64,000 bases of DNA, taken from positions 1 through 64,000 of the forward strand of contig JAFUHX010000039.1 of assembly GCA_017474045.1 (NCBI GenBank). Reading direction: 5' to 3'. Within the stretch, counting starts at the first letter, position 1; each line of letters begins with the position of its first letter. Position numbers and translations under genes: made by a program. Under the pieces are notes generated by a model that had not been told where the DNA came from, did not search any database, and worked only from the letters and a program-made list of their open reading frames with translations. This document shows positions 53,628 through 60,931 of the stretch, piece by piece. This DNA comes from Clostridia bacterium. Its GTDB lineage: Bacteria > Bacillota > Clostridia > Oscillospirales > Acutalibacteraceae.

Positions 53628-54593
53628 TTATTTTAATTTCGGAACATTATTTTCATCAAAATAAACTTCTCTTATTCTTGCGTGTCGGCAAGGGTCATAA
53701 AGTGACTCTTCAAAAAATGTTCCGCATTTTTTCTCAAGGTGGCTTTCCGGCCTTGAATGATAAACAAGAAGAAGCTTTCCCTCTTCGTCGGTTACAAAGC
53801 TGTTGTGTCCCGGTCCGGCTTCGCCGGGAAGGTCTTTGGTTTCAAGAACGGGAAGCTCGCTCTTTTTCCACGAAGCAGAATTCATCAGGTCGCTGTTGCT
53901 TTCAGCCCGGAGAACACCCATACAGTATTCAGCTCCCGTTCCGGAAGCAGAAAAGAAAACATAGATTTTTTCGTCTGTTTTAAGAACTGAAGCGCCCTCA
54001 TTAACCTTGTGAACAACCTTTTCCCAATCATATTCGGGCTTTGAAAGAAGAATTGGTTTTGAAACAAGCTTCCATGGCTCAGACGAATCAATTTCAGCCA
54101 TAAATAACGAAGAATTGCCAACTATTTCAGCCCAGATTACATAGTGCTTTCCATTATGCTCAAAATATGTCATATCAAGAGAAAAGCTTGAAAATGAGCT
54201 GTTGTCGCCCTCGCTCGCCTGCATTTTTCCCATTTCTTCCCACGGGTCAGAAATGGGGTCGCTTCCTTTGCAGCGAAGAACGAAGGGTCGGATATTCCAG
54301 ATATTCTCTTTCTCACCTGCGGCAAAAAAAACATACCATCTTCCGCCTATAAAATGAATTTCGGGTGCCCAGATATGCTTAGACATAACGCCTTTTTCGT
54401 GGGCCTTCCAGATTGTGTGTTCCTCAGCAGAGCTGAGACCGCCAACGGTTTTACTGCGCCGAAGAATTATTCTGTCATAACCCTCATCGACACTGTAAAA
54501 AGCCGGATAAGAGGCGGTGAAATAATAAAAGCCATCGTTCCCTTTGGTTATAAACGGGTCAGCTCTTTGAATAATAAACGGATTGGGATACAT
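53628..54593 (-). CDS. GH43-family glycosidase
   Basis: A 321-residue five-bladed beta-propeller glycosidase. The general base Asp is in NPFIIQRADPFITKG, the pKa-modulating Asp in SLDMTYFEHNGKHYVIWAE (FSLDMTYF), and the acid Glu is probably in KVNEGASVLK. SKHIWAPEIHFIGGRWYVFF and GPGHNSFV are typical. It would be an arabinofuranosidase, arabinanase or beta-xylosidase; no signal peptide, so intracellular. It lies directly upstream of abfA but with its own terminator between. Confidence 0.88.
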   Translation of the reverse strand: MYPNPFIIQRADPFITKGNDGFYYFTASYPAFYSVDEGYDRIILRRSKTVGGLSSAEEHTIWKAHEKGVMSKHIWAPEIHFIGGRWYVFFAAGEKENIWNIRPFVLRCKGSDPISDPWEEMGKMQASEGDNSSFSSFSLDMTYFEHNGKHYVIWAEIVGNSSLFMAEIDSSEPWKLVSKPILLSKPEYDWEKVVHKVNEGASVLKTDEKIYVFFSASGTGAEYCMGVLRAESNSDLMNSASWKKSELPVLETKDLPGEAGPGHNSFVTDEEGKLLLVYHSRPESHLEKKCGTFFEESLYDPCRHARIREVYFDENNVPKLK

Positions 54594-54618
54594 ATTTTCC
54601 TCTTTTCTTTAAACAAAA

Positions 54619-54638
54619 CCGCCTTGAAAGAAAGGCGG
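54619..54638 (-). terminator. Terminator of gtrA
   Basis: CCGCCTT (54619-54625) pairs with AAGGCGG (54632-54638); TTTTGTTT follows on the minus strand. Confidence 0.75.
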
Positions 54639-54645
54639 AATTTTG

Positions 54646-55140
54646 TTATTTGTTTTCATTACTTTTAACAGCTGTGTTAACTGAGTTTCTGTAAACAACA
54701 AAGCGGGTAAAAAGATATTCGGTTGAAAGATTAATAAGCATTGTAAATGCCAGAACAAGATATTCGTTCCAGCCGATATTTGTCAGAGCAATTCCCCACC
54801 AGATTGAAGCAGGAGTAAACACACAATAATAGCCGAAAACCTTCAGCATGGCGATGGGAATATTGGCGGCAGATTTAAAGGTAAACTTTCGGTTAACGGT
54901 AAAATTGAAAAGCACAGACAAAGTCAAGGCAACAAAATAAAAGAGTCCGTATTCATTATTGATAAGCTTTTCAGGAAGAAAAGAAAAAATATCGGTTCGG
55001 TTTGAAAGCTCATTGAGAAGAGTAAATGAAACAGTTTGAATAATTCCGGCTCCTGTGGAGCAGAACACAAATTTCAGAACCATTAAAAAATTTTCTTTTT
55101 TTGAAAGCTTTTCCTGGGGTTTATTGTTTTCTTCGCTCAT
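54646..55140 (-). CDS. GtrA-family membrane protein
   Basis: A 164-residue protein with four helices. The LSVLFNFTVNRKFTFKS segment at the end of helix two and TEYLFTRFVVYR near the end are the GtrA hallmarks. GtrA proteins are thought to help move lipid-linked sugars such as bactoprenol-glucose across the membrane. No glycosyltransferase is adjacent. ATG 55140 is chosen because AAAAGGAG precedes it. Confidence 0.85.
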   Translation of the reverse strand: MSEENNKPQEKLSKKENFLMVLKFVFCSTGAGIIQTVSFTLLNELSNRTDIFSFLPEKLINNEYGLFYFVALTLSVLFNFTVNRKFTFKSAANIPIAMLKVFGYYCVFTPASIWWGIALTNIGWNEYLVLAFTMLINLSTEYLFTRFVVYRNSVNTAVKSNENK

Positions 55141-55184
55141 GATGTTTCTCCTTTTCGTTAATTGATATAAGCGTTTGCACTTTG

Positions 55185-55213
55185 ATTTTATCACTTTAAA
55201 AGACCCGAGTCAA
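55185..55213 (-). promoter_or_regulatory. Promoter of gtrA
   Basis: On the minus strand, TTGACT (55208-55213) and TAAAAT (55185-55190) with a 17-base spacer. Confidence 0.7.
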
Positions 55214-55266
55214 TGGATTTATTAAAACACACACAAATTAAAAATTTGCTTCAACCGATATAATAA

Positions 55267-55296
55267 TTGACTTTTTTCATTTTGATGATGTATAAT
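55267..55296 (+). promoter_or_regulatory. Promoter of the DUF4062 gene
   Basis: TTGACT (55267-55272) and TATAAT (55291-55296) with an 18-base spacer; AAAGGAG follows before the ATG. Confidence 0.75.
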
Positions 55297-55327
55297 TAGC
55301 TGAAACACAATCAAAGGAGTTGTAAAA

Positions 55328-56419
55328 ATGACGGAAAAGAAAATTTATTCGGCTTTCATCTCTTCTGCCTTTAACAGTCTGAGAGATGAGCGCAATACTG
55401 TTATAAACAATCTTCTTGATTTTCGCGTTTTACCCATTGGAATGGAGCATTTCACAGTTTCAACAACCGGTGAATTTTCTGACATTGAAGAGCTTATTGA
55501 TGATTCTGATTTTTTCATCGTTCTTCTCGGAAGTGCCTATGGTTCCTGCGACGAAAACGGTGTTTCGTGGACTGAAAGAGAATATCTTTATGCTCTTACA
55601 AGAAAGAAGCCCATTCTCGCCATAATCTGTGATGAGCTTTCAGCAAATTTAAACAAAAATGAATTTGAACTTTCTGAAGATGAGCTAAAACAGCTTCGCT
55701 TTTGCAAAAGTATCAGCTTTGCAAGAGAAATTACTGAAGAATTCAGCATTAAAACCATTATGGGTCAGTTCTTCAATTCATTGATTTTTTCAAAATGCAT
55801 CGGCTGGACAAGAATTGATGATATAAACAAAAATCAAAAAGCTCTTGAACAATGGAATTCTGACCACAAGGTCTATGATTTATCAGGTATATGGTACCAT
55901 GTTCATCTCAGCGACGACGATGATGAATACATAAGAATCGGAACCATTAAAATCGAACAGGATTTTTCGCCCAATAACTATCAGCACTTAACCGCATCAG
56001 GCGAAAACTACAGCATTATTGATTATGACACTAAAACTCAGGAATTCAGCGAAAACGAAATGAAAAAAACCAAATTTGTTGGTGATTACACTCTTCAGGA
56101 AAACGGAGAAATTTTTGGGATTTATAACGCTCACAGATTTTTTAAAGACGGAAGATTCAGCGAATGGGAAATTGAAAAAGGACGTAAAAGAGGAATTCAC
56201 GATTTCAGCATTGATGTTTATTCCGACACAACAGAACGCATTTCCGGTGAGTTTCATGATGAAGCCCCCTCCCCTAAATTCGGAAACATTTTTCTTTTCA
56301 GAAATAAGCTTGAAAGAAATGCTTTTATTTTAAAGCATCGCGGCCATATAATAAATCAAAGACAAGGTGATAGACATGATGACAGACATGAATTACAAAG
56401 CGATTATAAATCTGGTTAA
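55328..56419 (+). CDS. DUF4062 protein with C-terminal beta-rich domain
   Basis: A 363-residue soluble protein. Residues 1-110 are a DUF4062 domain (YSAFISSAFNSLRDERNTVI, LPIGMEHFTVS, DDSDFFIVLLGSAYGSCDEN, SWTEREYLYAL), a Rossmann-like fold related to TIR-type domains that is common in signalling or defence-type proteins. After a helical linker, residues 187-330 alternate aromatic and glycine positions (GIWYHVHLSDDDD, FVGDYTLQENGEIFGIYNAH, ERISGEFHD), suggesting a small beta-barrel ligand-binding domain that I cannot name. The last 15 residues overlap the next gene by 44 bases, so the true end may once have been earlier. Function unknown; defence or stress signalling is only a guess. Confidence 0.7.
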   Translation: MTEKKIYSAFISSAFNSLRDERNTVINNLLDFRVLPIGMEHFTVSTTGEFSDIEELIDDSDFFIVLLGSAYGSCDENGVSWTEREYLYALTRKKPILAIICDELSANLNKNEFELSEDELKQLRFCKSISFAREITEEFSIKTIMGQFFNSLIFSKCIGWTRIDDINKNQKALEQWNSDHKVYDLSGIWYHVHLSDDDDEYIRIGTIKIEQDFSPNNYQHLTASGENYSIIDYDTKTQEFSENEMKKTKFVGDYTLQENGEIFGIYNAHRFFKDGRFSEWEIEKGRKRGIHDFSIDVYSDTTERISGEFHDEAPSPKFGNIFLFRNKLERNAFILKHRGHIINQRQGDRHDDRHELQSDYKSG

Positions 56420-57158
56420 AGAAGCAGGTCAATTTGTTTTTGACGAAGAATTAAAAAACAGCGTCAACATGAAAGGTGCTTCTGACTATGTTACGGCTGT
56501 TGACCTCAAAATCAGTCATTTCATTAAAGAAAATCTCAAGGTATTAACTCCTGATATCGGCTTTATGAGCGAAGAAGAGGAAGGAGAAATTACCAAAAAG
56601 CGCTGGATTCTTGACCCCATTGACGGAACAACAAACCTTGTTTATAACTATAATTTCAGTTCGGTTTCTCTTGCCTATTTTGACGGAGAAAAGGTTGATT
56701 TCGGTGTAATTTTCAATCCCTTTAACAATGATTTGTTTGTTGCTAAGCGCGGCGAGGGTGCATATTTAAACGGGAAACGCTTAGGCAAAGCTGAAAACAG
56801 AGATTTGAGCCAATGTCTTATTGAATTCGGTGCCGGCTCAACAAAGAAGCAGTTTAAAGAAGAAAACTTCAGTATTGCTAAAGATGTTTTTCAAAACTGC
56901 CTTGACATCAGAAGAGTCTGCTCCACTGCGCTTGCCATCGCTTATGTTGCCGCAGGAAAACTCAATGGCTATTTTGAGCGCGTTATTAAACCCTGGGACT
57001 ACGCAGCAGCCACTCTTATGCTTGATGAATGCGGCGTAAAATATTCTGACTGGAATGGTGATGCAATTCAGTTTGAACACCAGACAAGCTTTGTTTGCGG
57101 AACTGACAAAGCCTTCAGCTTTTTAGTTGAAACAATTAACAAGCATCACAAAGATTAA
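56376..57158 (+). CDS. Inositol monophosphatase-family phosphatase
   Basis: About 260 residues of the IMPase/FBPase superfamily. MSEEEEGE supplies the first metal Glu pair, WILDPIDGTTNLVYNYN is the DPIDGTTN metal site, and VIKPWDYAAATLML is the C-terminal WDxAAxxL motif. It would dephosphorylate inositol phosphate or a related small sugar phosphate, with Mg2+. ATG 56376 has AAGGTG upstream, placing the start 44 bases inside the DUF4062 gene; both genes probably share one transcript. Confidence 0.9.
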   Translation: MMTDMNYKAIINLVKEAGQFVFDEELKNSVNMKGASDYVTAVDLKISHFIKENLKVLTPDIGFMSEEEEGEITKKRWILDPIDGTTNLVYNYNFSSVSLAYFDGEKVDFGVIFNPFNNDLFVAKRGEGAYLNGKRLGKAENRDLSQCLIEFGAGSTKKQFKEENFSIAKDVFQNCLDIRRVCSTALAIAYVAAGKLNGYFERVIKPWDYAAATLMLDECGVKYSDWNGDAIQFEHQTSFVCGTDKAFSFLVETINKHHKD

Positions 57159-57162
57159 ACCG

Positions 57163-57192
57163 GAACCCCAATCTGAATTCAGATTGGGGTTC
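57163..57192. terminator. Bidirectional terminator, perfect palindrome
   Basis: GAACCCCAATCTGAA (57163-57177) is followed at once by its exact complement TTCAGATTGGGGTTC (57178-57192), then TTTAATTTT. It lies between convergent genes. Confidence 0.85.
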
Positions 57193-57207
57193 TTTAATTT
57201 TGAATTG

Positions 57208-58512
57208 TTACACCTTAACATACCTGACTGAATATCCCGGCATTTTGCTTCCATGGGTGAAATCAAAGGGCTTGTTTTCTATTAGCTCAATTCCCTCAGA
57301 GGCTCCTGAATCAAAGTGAGCAATATATTCGTTTTCATCGGCATTGATTAAAACAATTATCCTTTCGTCCTCCCATGCTCTTTCAAAAACAAGCTGTCGG
57401 TTAGTTAAATGAAGAATATTTATTTTGCCGTAGCATAAAGACTTGTTTTCCCTGTGGAGCTTTGAGACCTTTGAAATAAATTCAGAAACCTCATTGAACT
57501 TCAGCTTAGTTATTTCAGGTCTGAGTGCATCATCTCCATCTTCTTTGCTTCCCTCAATTCCCCACTCACTTCCATAATAAACGCAAGGAATTCCCGGCAT
57601 GGCAAACAAAATTCCATAGGCAGCGGTTATATGATTTTTGTTTGAAAGAACCGAGGCAAGCCTTGTTACATCATGGTTATCAACAAAACCTATAAGCTGA
57701 AGACCTCGATACATACACCAATCTTCATTTCCGAAGCGATTTCGAAGTGAATGGCCTATTTCAAACATATTCATGCTGTTGAAAGAAGAATAAATTCCTT
57801 TATAACATTCATAGTTCGTGGCGCTATGGAGCATTCCTTCGCAGACAATTTCTCTGTAGTTTCCGTGAATCATTTCGCCGGCAAGGAAAAAATCGCTTTT
57901 CTTTGAAAGGCAAAAGCTATTCAGCTCTCTGATAAATTGGCGGTTGAGCATATAGGCAACATCCAGACGAAGACCGTCAATATTAAAATTATCTATCCAT
58001 TCACCTATTCTTTCAAAAAGATAGCTTTTAACCTCTTCATTATTCAAATTGAGCTTGACAAGCTCATAATGACCTTCCCAGCCCTCATACCAGAAGCCGT
58101 CGTTATAAGGACTGTTTCCCTCAAAGCTGAGATTGAACCAATCTTTAAATTTCGACTCCCACTTTTTTTCTCTGACATCTTTAAAGGCAAAAAAATCTCT
58201 TCCCACATGATTGAAAACACCGTCAAGAATAACTCTTATTCCGTTTTCATGAAGCTTATCGCAAACGAAGCTGAAATCTTCATTTGTTCCCAATCTGACA
58301 TCGATTTTTGAAAAATCAGAAGTATCGTAACCATGACCTGAGCTTTCAAAAACAGGACAGAAATATACTGCGTTAACATTGAGCTTCAAAAGATGATTAA
58401 TTAAATTTTCAATCTTTCGGATTCTCGGAACTAAAACTCCGTCATTTTGTTTCGGCGCGCCGCAAAATCCTAAAGGATAAATCTGATATATTACGCTTTC
58501 ATGATACCACAT
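57208..58512 (-). CDS. GH13-family alpha-glucan hydrolase
   Basis: A 434-residue cytoplasmic (no signal peptide) alpha-amylase-family enzyme. The four GH13 regions are present: DGVFNHVG, GLRLDVAYM with the nucleophile Asp, FLAGEM with the acid Glu, and FVDNHDVTR. It starts SVIYQIYPLGFCG, near the neopullulanase/maltogenic-amylase style, and lacks their extra N-terminal domain. It would cleave maltodextrins or glycogen fragments. Product profile cannot be judged. It stands alone between the palindromic terminator and a spacer. Confidence 0.9.
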   Translation of the reverse strand: MWYHESVIYQIYPLGFCGAPKQNDGVLVPRIRKIENLINHLLKLNVNAVYFCPVFESSGHGYDTSDFSKIDVRLGTNEDFSFVCDKLHENGIRVILDGVFNHVGRDFFAFKDVREKKWESKFKDWFNLSFEGNSPYNDGFWYEGWEGHYELVKLNLNNEEVKSYLFERIGEWIDNFNIDGLRLDVAYMLNRQFIRELNSFCLSKKSDFFLAGEMIHGNYREIVCEGMLHSATNYECYKGIYSSFNSMNMFEIGHSLRNRFGNEDWCMYRGLQLIGFVDNHDVTRLASVLSNKNHITAAYGILFAMPGIPCVYYGSEWGIEGSKEDGDDALRPEITKLKFNEVSEFISKVSKLHRENKSLCYGKINILHLTNRQLVFERAWEDERIIVLINADENEYIAHFDSGASEGIELIENKPFDFTHGSKMPGYSVRYVKV

Positions 58513-58560
58513 AAAAAACCTCTGAGCTTAATTTGTTTAAATTTGAATTATTCTGTTCTT

Positions 58561-58665
58561 TCATTCCTCGTCGGGCTGCTGACCGTCATGGGCAAGCCAT
58601 TGAATTATATCGCAGCAGGGAAACCGAAACAACCTAAAAAAGCTTTCAAATGAAGCGTTTTGCAT
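58561..58665 (-). CDS. Possible 34-residue small protein
   Basis: An open frame from ATG 58665 to TGA 58561-58563 in the 214-base gap between the GH13 and MarR-GNAT genes. The product starts MQNASFESFFRLF and ends WLAHDGQQPDEE, with a CC pair in the middle. Its composition looks protein-like and its 3' half is more G+C-rich than the surroundings, but the only AAAGG is about 17 bases from the ATG. It could equally be the remnant end of a lost gene. Confidence 0.25.
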   Translation of the reverse strand: MQNASFESFFRLFRFPCCDIIQWLAHDGQQPDEE

Positions 58666-58726
58666 TTAATTTAATATATGCCTTTGAAAGAACATTTAAT
58701 AAGCTGTTAAACCTAACATTAACTTT

Positions 58727-59638
58727 TTACAGCATTATTTCCCAACGTTCTTCAACAACTCCGTCGCCCCACTCTGACTTATCATTGGAAGAAACCTTAT
58801 AAAAGCCATGAGTCTCATAAACATGGCGGGCAACAACCTGAGCTGTAATCGTTAAAAGAAAAACTTTTTTATAGCCTTTCTCACGGCAAAAATCCAGCGC
58901 CATATCCATAAGGCGATTTCCATATCCCCGTTGGCGCATTTCAGGCTCAAGCATAAAAAAACGAAGTTGAGCTGTTTCGCTGTTAACCTTAGCAATAGCA
59001 ATACTGCCTGCAGGTACTCCGTTACACTCAAGTATTTTCAATATATCGCTTTCAGGGTTGAAATTTTCAACGAAGCGATAAACGATTTCATCAACATAAC
59101 CGGAAAAGGTTCCGCTAAGGTGCCTTTCAGCATAATAAAGAGTTTTGTGGCGTGAAATTACATATTCAATATCGCTTTGAGTGAACGGGCGGATGGTTAT
59201 TACATCGTTTGCATCGCTGAGCTTATTGCGAATTAAAACCATTGCCTGCCAGACAGTTTGTTGATCTTCTTCACTCAGCTTATTAAAAACATTTCCTATA
59301 TGGTTGCTCTGAACGTCGCTCAGGCGGTTAATTTCTTTTTGGCCAAGCTGAGTCAAACGGATATAACGGATTCGGTTATCGGTCTGAGACTGTGTTTTTT
59401 CAATCAGTCCATGCTTTTCAAATTTTGCAATCATACGGCTCATATAGCTTCTGTCGATAGATAGCTGCTGAATAAGAATATTAGCCGTGCAGCGTTCTGT
59501 TTTGCTGATTTCAAGCAAAACGTCTTTTTCTGTTAAAGTATAGCCTGTTTTCAAAATTGCAGAATCAATTTGTTTCATTAAATTCTGATATACCTTATTA
59601 AAGCCTTGAATATCGGCAATCTGATCGGCTGAAAACAT
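58727..59638 (-). CDS. MarR regulator fused to GNAT acetyltransferase
   Basis: A 303-residue two-domain protein. Residues 1-145 are a MarR winged helix (ILIQQLSIDRSYMSRMIAKF recognition region, EKHGLIEKTQSQTDNRIRYI wing). Residues 150-303 are a GNAT fold (AQLRFFMLEPEMRQRGYGNR with the acetyl-CoA QRGYG loop, ETHGFYKVS near the end). Such fusions are known; they may couple a small-molecule acetylation to control of a linked transporter. The EamA gene lies 10 bases upstream in the same transcript, whose promoter is flanked by an inverted repeat suited to autoregulation. Confidence 0.9.
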   Translation of the reverse strand: MFSADQIADIQGFNKVYQNLMKQIDSAILKTGYTLTEKDVLLEISKTERCTANILIQQLSIDRSYMSRMIAKFEKHGLIEKTQSQTDNRIRYIRLTQLGQKEINRLSDVQSNHIGNVFNKLSEEDQQTVWQAMVLIRNKLSDANDVITIRPFTQSDIEYVISRHKTLYYAERHLSGTFSGYVDEIVYRFVENFNPESDILKILECNGVPAGSIAIAKVNSETAQLRFFMLEPEMRQRGYGNRLMDMALDFCREKGYKKVFLLTITAQVVARHVYETHGFYKVSSNDKSEWGDGVVEERWEIML

Positions 59639-59648
59639 CGTTGACCTC

Positions 59649-60524
59649 CTATTTCTCAGATCGTGGCGAAATTTCGTTCCAAAGAGTAAAGCCGAGAATT
59701 AAAACCCCGCCGATTATCTGCCACAGCGTCATTGTTTCACCAAGAACAGTTACAGAAATCAAAACAGCAACCAAAGGATCAATATAGCTTAAAATTGCGG
59801 CTTTCTGACCCGGCAGCTCTTTAAGAGATGAAAAATACATACAATAGGTTACACCGGTATGTATCAGACCGACAATGAGAAGATTTATCCAACCTAAGCC
59901 GCCAAGTGTTCCTAAGGTTACGCCGCTTGTCAGAAGAACATAGGGAAGCAAGGTTATAATTGCTGCAAGGAACTGCAAAAACGTTCTGTGAATTCCCTCA
60001 ACGTTTTTAATGAATTTGTTAAGGAGAATAACGGTTGAATAAAACACAGCAGCTCCCAAACCGAATAATATTCCGACAAAGTCTTTGCCGCCGCCCACAT
60101 CGCCGATACCTGTGATTAAAACAAGCCCCACGGTTGACATTACAAAACACAAAATCTGTTTTTTTGTCAGCTTCTCTTTAAAAAGAAACGGACACACCAC
60201 AGTAACAATTACAGGAGCGAAATAATAGCTTAAGGTTGCAACAGAAACAGTTGTGTATTTATAAGCTTCAAACAAAAGAATCCAGTTTATTCCCATTGCA
60301 ACGCCTGAAGCCAGAAGCGACGGAACTTCTTTTTTTATTTTTGAAAAAGGAATTTTTTGTTTCGTTACCAACAAAAAAACAGCAATCAGAAGCGCCGCTA
60401 AAACAGCGCGGTAAAGCGCCAGCTCTCCTGAAGAAACGGGAATATTCCTCACGAACAGTCCCAGCGTTCCGAATATCGCCATTGAGCTTATAAGCATCAG
60501 ACGTGGATTGAAAACTTTTTTCAT
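59649..60524 (-). CDS. EamA/DMT-family transporter
   Basis: A 291-residue membrane protein with ten helices in two EamA repeats (MLISSMAIFGTLGLFVRNIP ... ASGVAMGINWILLFEAYKYT; then GAAVFYSTVILLNKFIK ... LSYIDPLVAVLISVTVLGE). Drug/metabolite transporters of this type export amino acids or other metabolites. The substrate is unknown, perhaps the ligand of the co-transcribed MarR-GNAT protein. AGGTGTG lies upstream of the ATG. Confidence 0.88.
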   Translation of the reverse strand: MKKVFNPRLMLISSMAIFGTLGLFVRNIPVSSGELALYRAVLAALLIAVFLLVTKQKIPFSKIKKEVPSLLASGVAMGINWILLFEAYKYTTVSVATLSYYFAPVIVTVVCPFLFKEKLTKKQILCFVMSTVGLVLITGIGDVGGGKDFVGILFGLGAAVFYSTVILLNKFIKNVEGIHRTFLQFLAAIITLLPYVLLTSGVTLGTLGGLGWINLLIVGLIHTGVTYCMYFSSLKELPGQKAAILSYIDPLVAVLISVTVLGETMTLWQIIGGVLILGFTLWNEISPRSEK

Positions 60525-60546
60525 AATAACACACCTAACAATAAAA

Positions 60547-60596
60547 ATAGTTGACGCAGTCCATTATATTATAACTTGTGGACTATGTCAACTATT
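60547..60596 (-). promoter_or_regulatory. Promoter of eamA-marR/GNAT with flanking inverted repeat
   Basis: On the minus strand, TTGACA (60586-60591) and TATAAT (60563-60568) with a 17-base spacer. AATAGTTGAC-GC-AGTCCA (60546-60563) is mirrored by TGGACT-AT-GTCAACTATT (60579-60596), so the arms cover the -35 and the end of the -10. This suits a dimeric MarR protein acting on its own promoter. Confidence 0.75.
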
Positions 60597-60604
60597 TTAT
60601 TTTT

Positions 60605-60864
60605 TTCTCTTTATATTGTAATTGAATTTTAACTCCTTTATAAATATAATACGGTTTTGAAAATATGTAGCAGCCCTCATTTTGCGCTGTTTTCAGATTG
60701 CTTATAAACTCATCGTATTCGTTTTGTTCATCAGGCTACAATTTCGCTATCGCTGCTTCTCTCCCACACTTCACGGTGTGAAATGTGGGAGTCGCTTCAG
60801 AGTTCGTCGTAAACTACGCCTCGAGAAACTTTCACCACAGAGCATTGATATGCCCGTCATATAA
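60605..60864. other. Non-coding spacer with one strong hairpin
   Basis: About 260 bases without a convincing gene. The notable part is a stem: CTCCCACA (60761-60768) with TGTGGGAG (60784-60791), continued by TTCAC/GTGAA with one mismatch and a GGT loop. It is not followed by a T-run on either strand, so it is not a simple terminator. It could be the remnant of a mobile element or a small structured RNA. Confidence 0.5.
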
Positions 60865-60897
60865 AAATGAGTCCCCCTTTTTCAGTGAGACTCATTT
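60865..60897 (-). terminator. Terminator of the LCAT-like hydrolase gene
   Basis: AAATGAGTC (60865-60873) pairs with GACTCATTT (60889-60897); on the minus strand TTTATATG follows. Confidence 0.75.
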
Positions 60898-60931
60898 ATA
60901 TCATTTTCTTAACTTATCCAATTAAGATATT

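Noticed and set aside
55167..55180. CcpA cre-like sequence TGCAAACGCTTATA downstream of the gtrA promoter (minus strand)
   Set aside because: It differs from the consensus at the last CA dinucleotide, is only one site, and gtrA is not an expected carbon-catabolite target.
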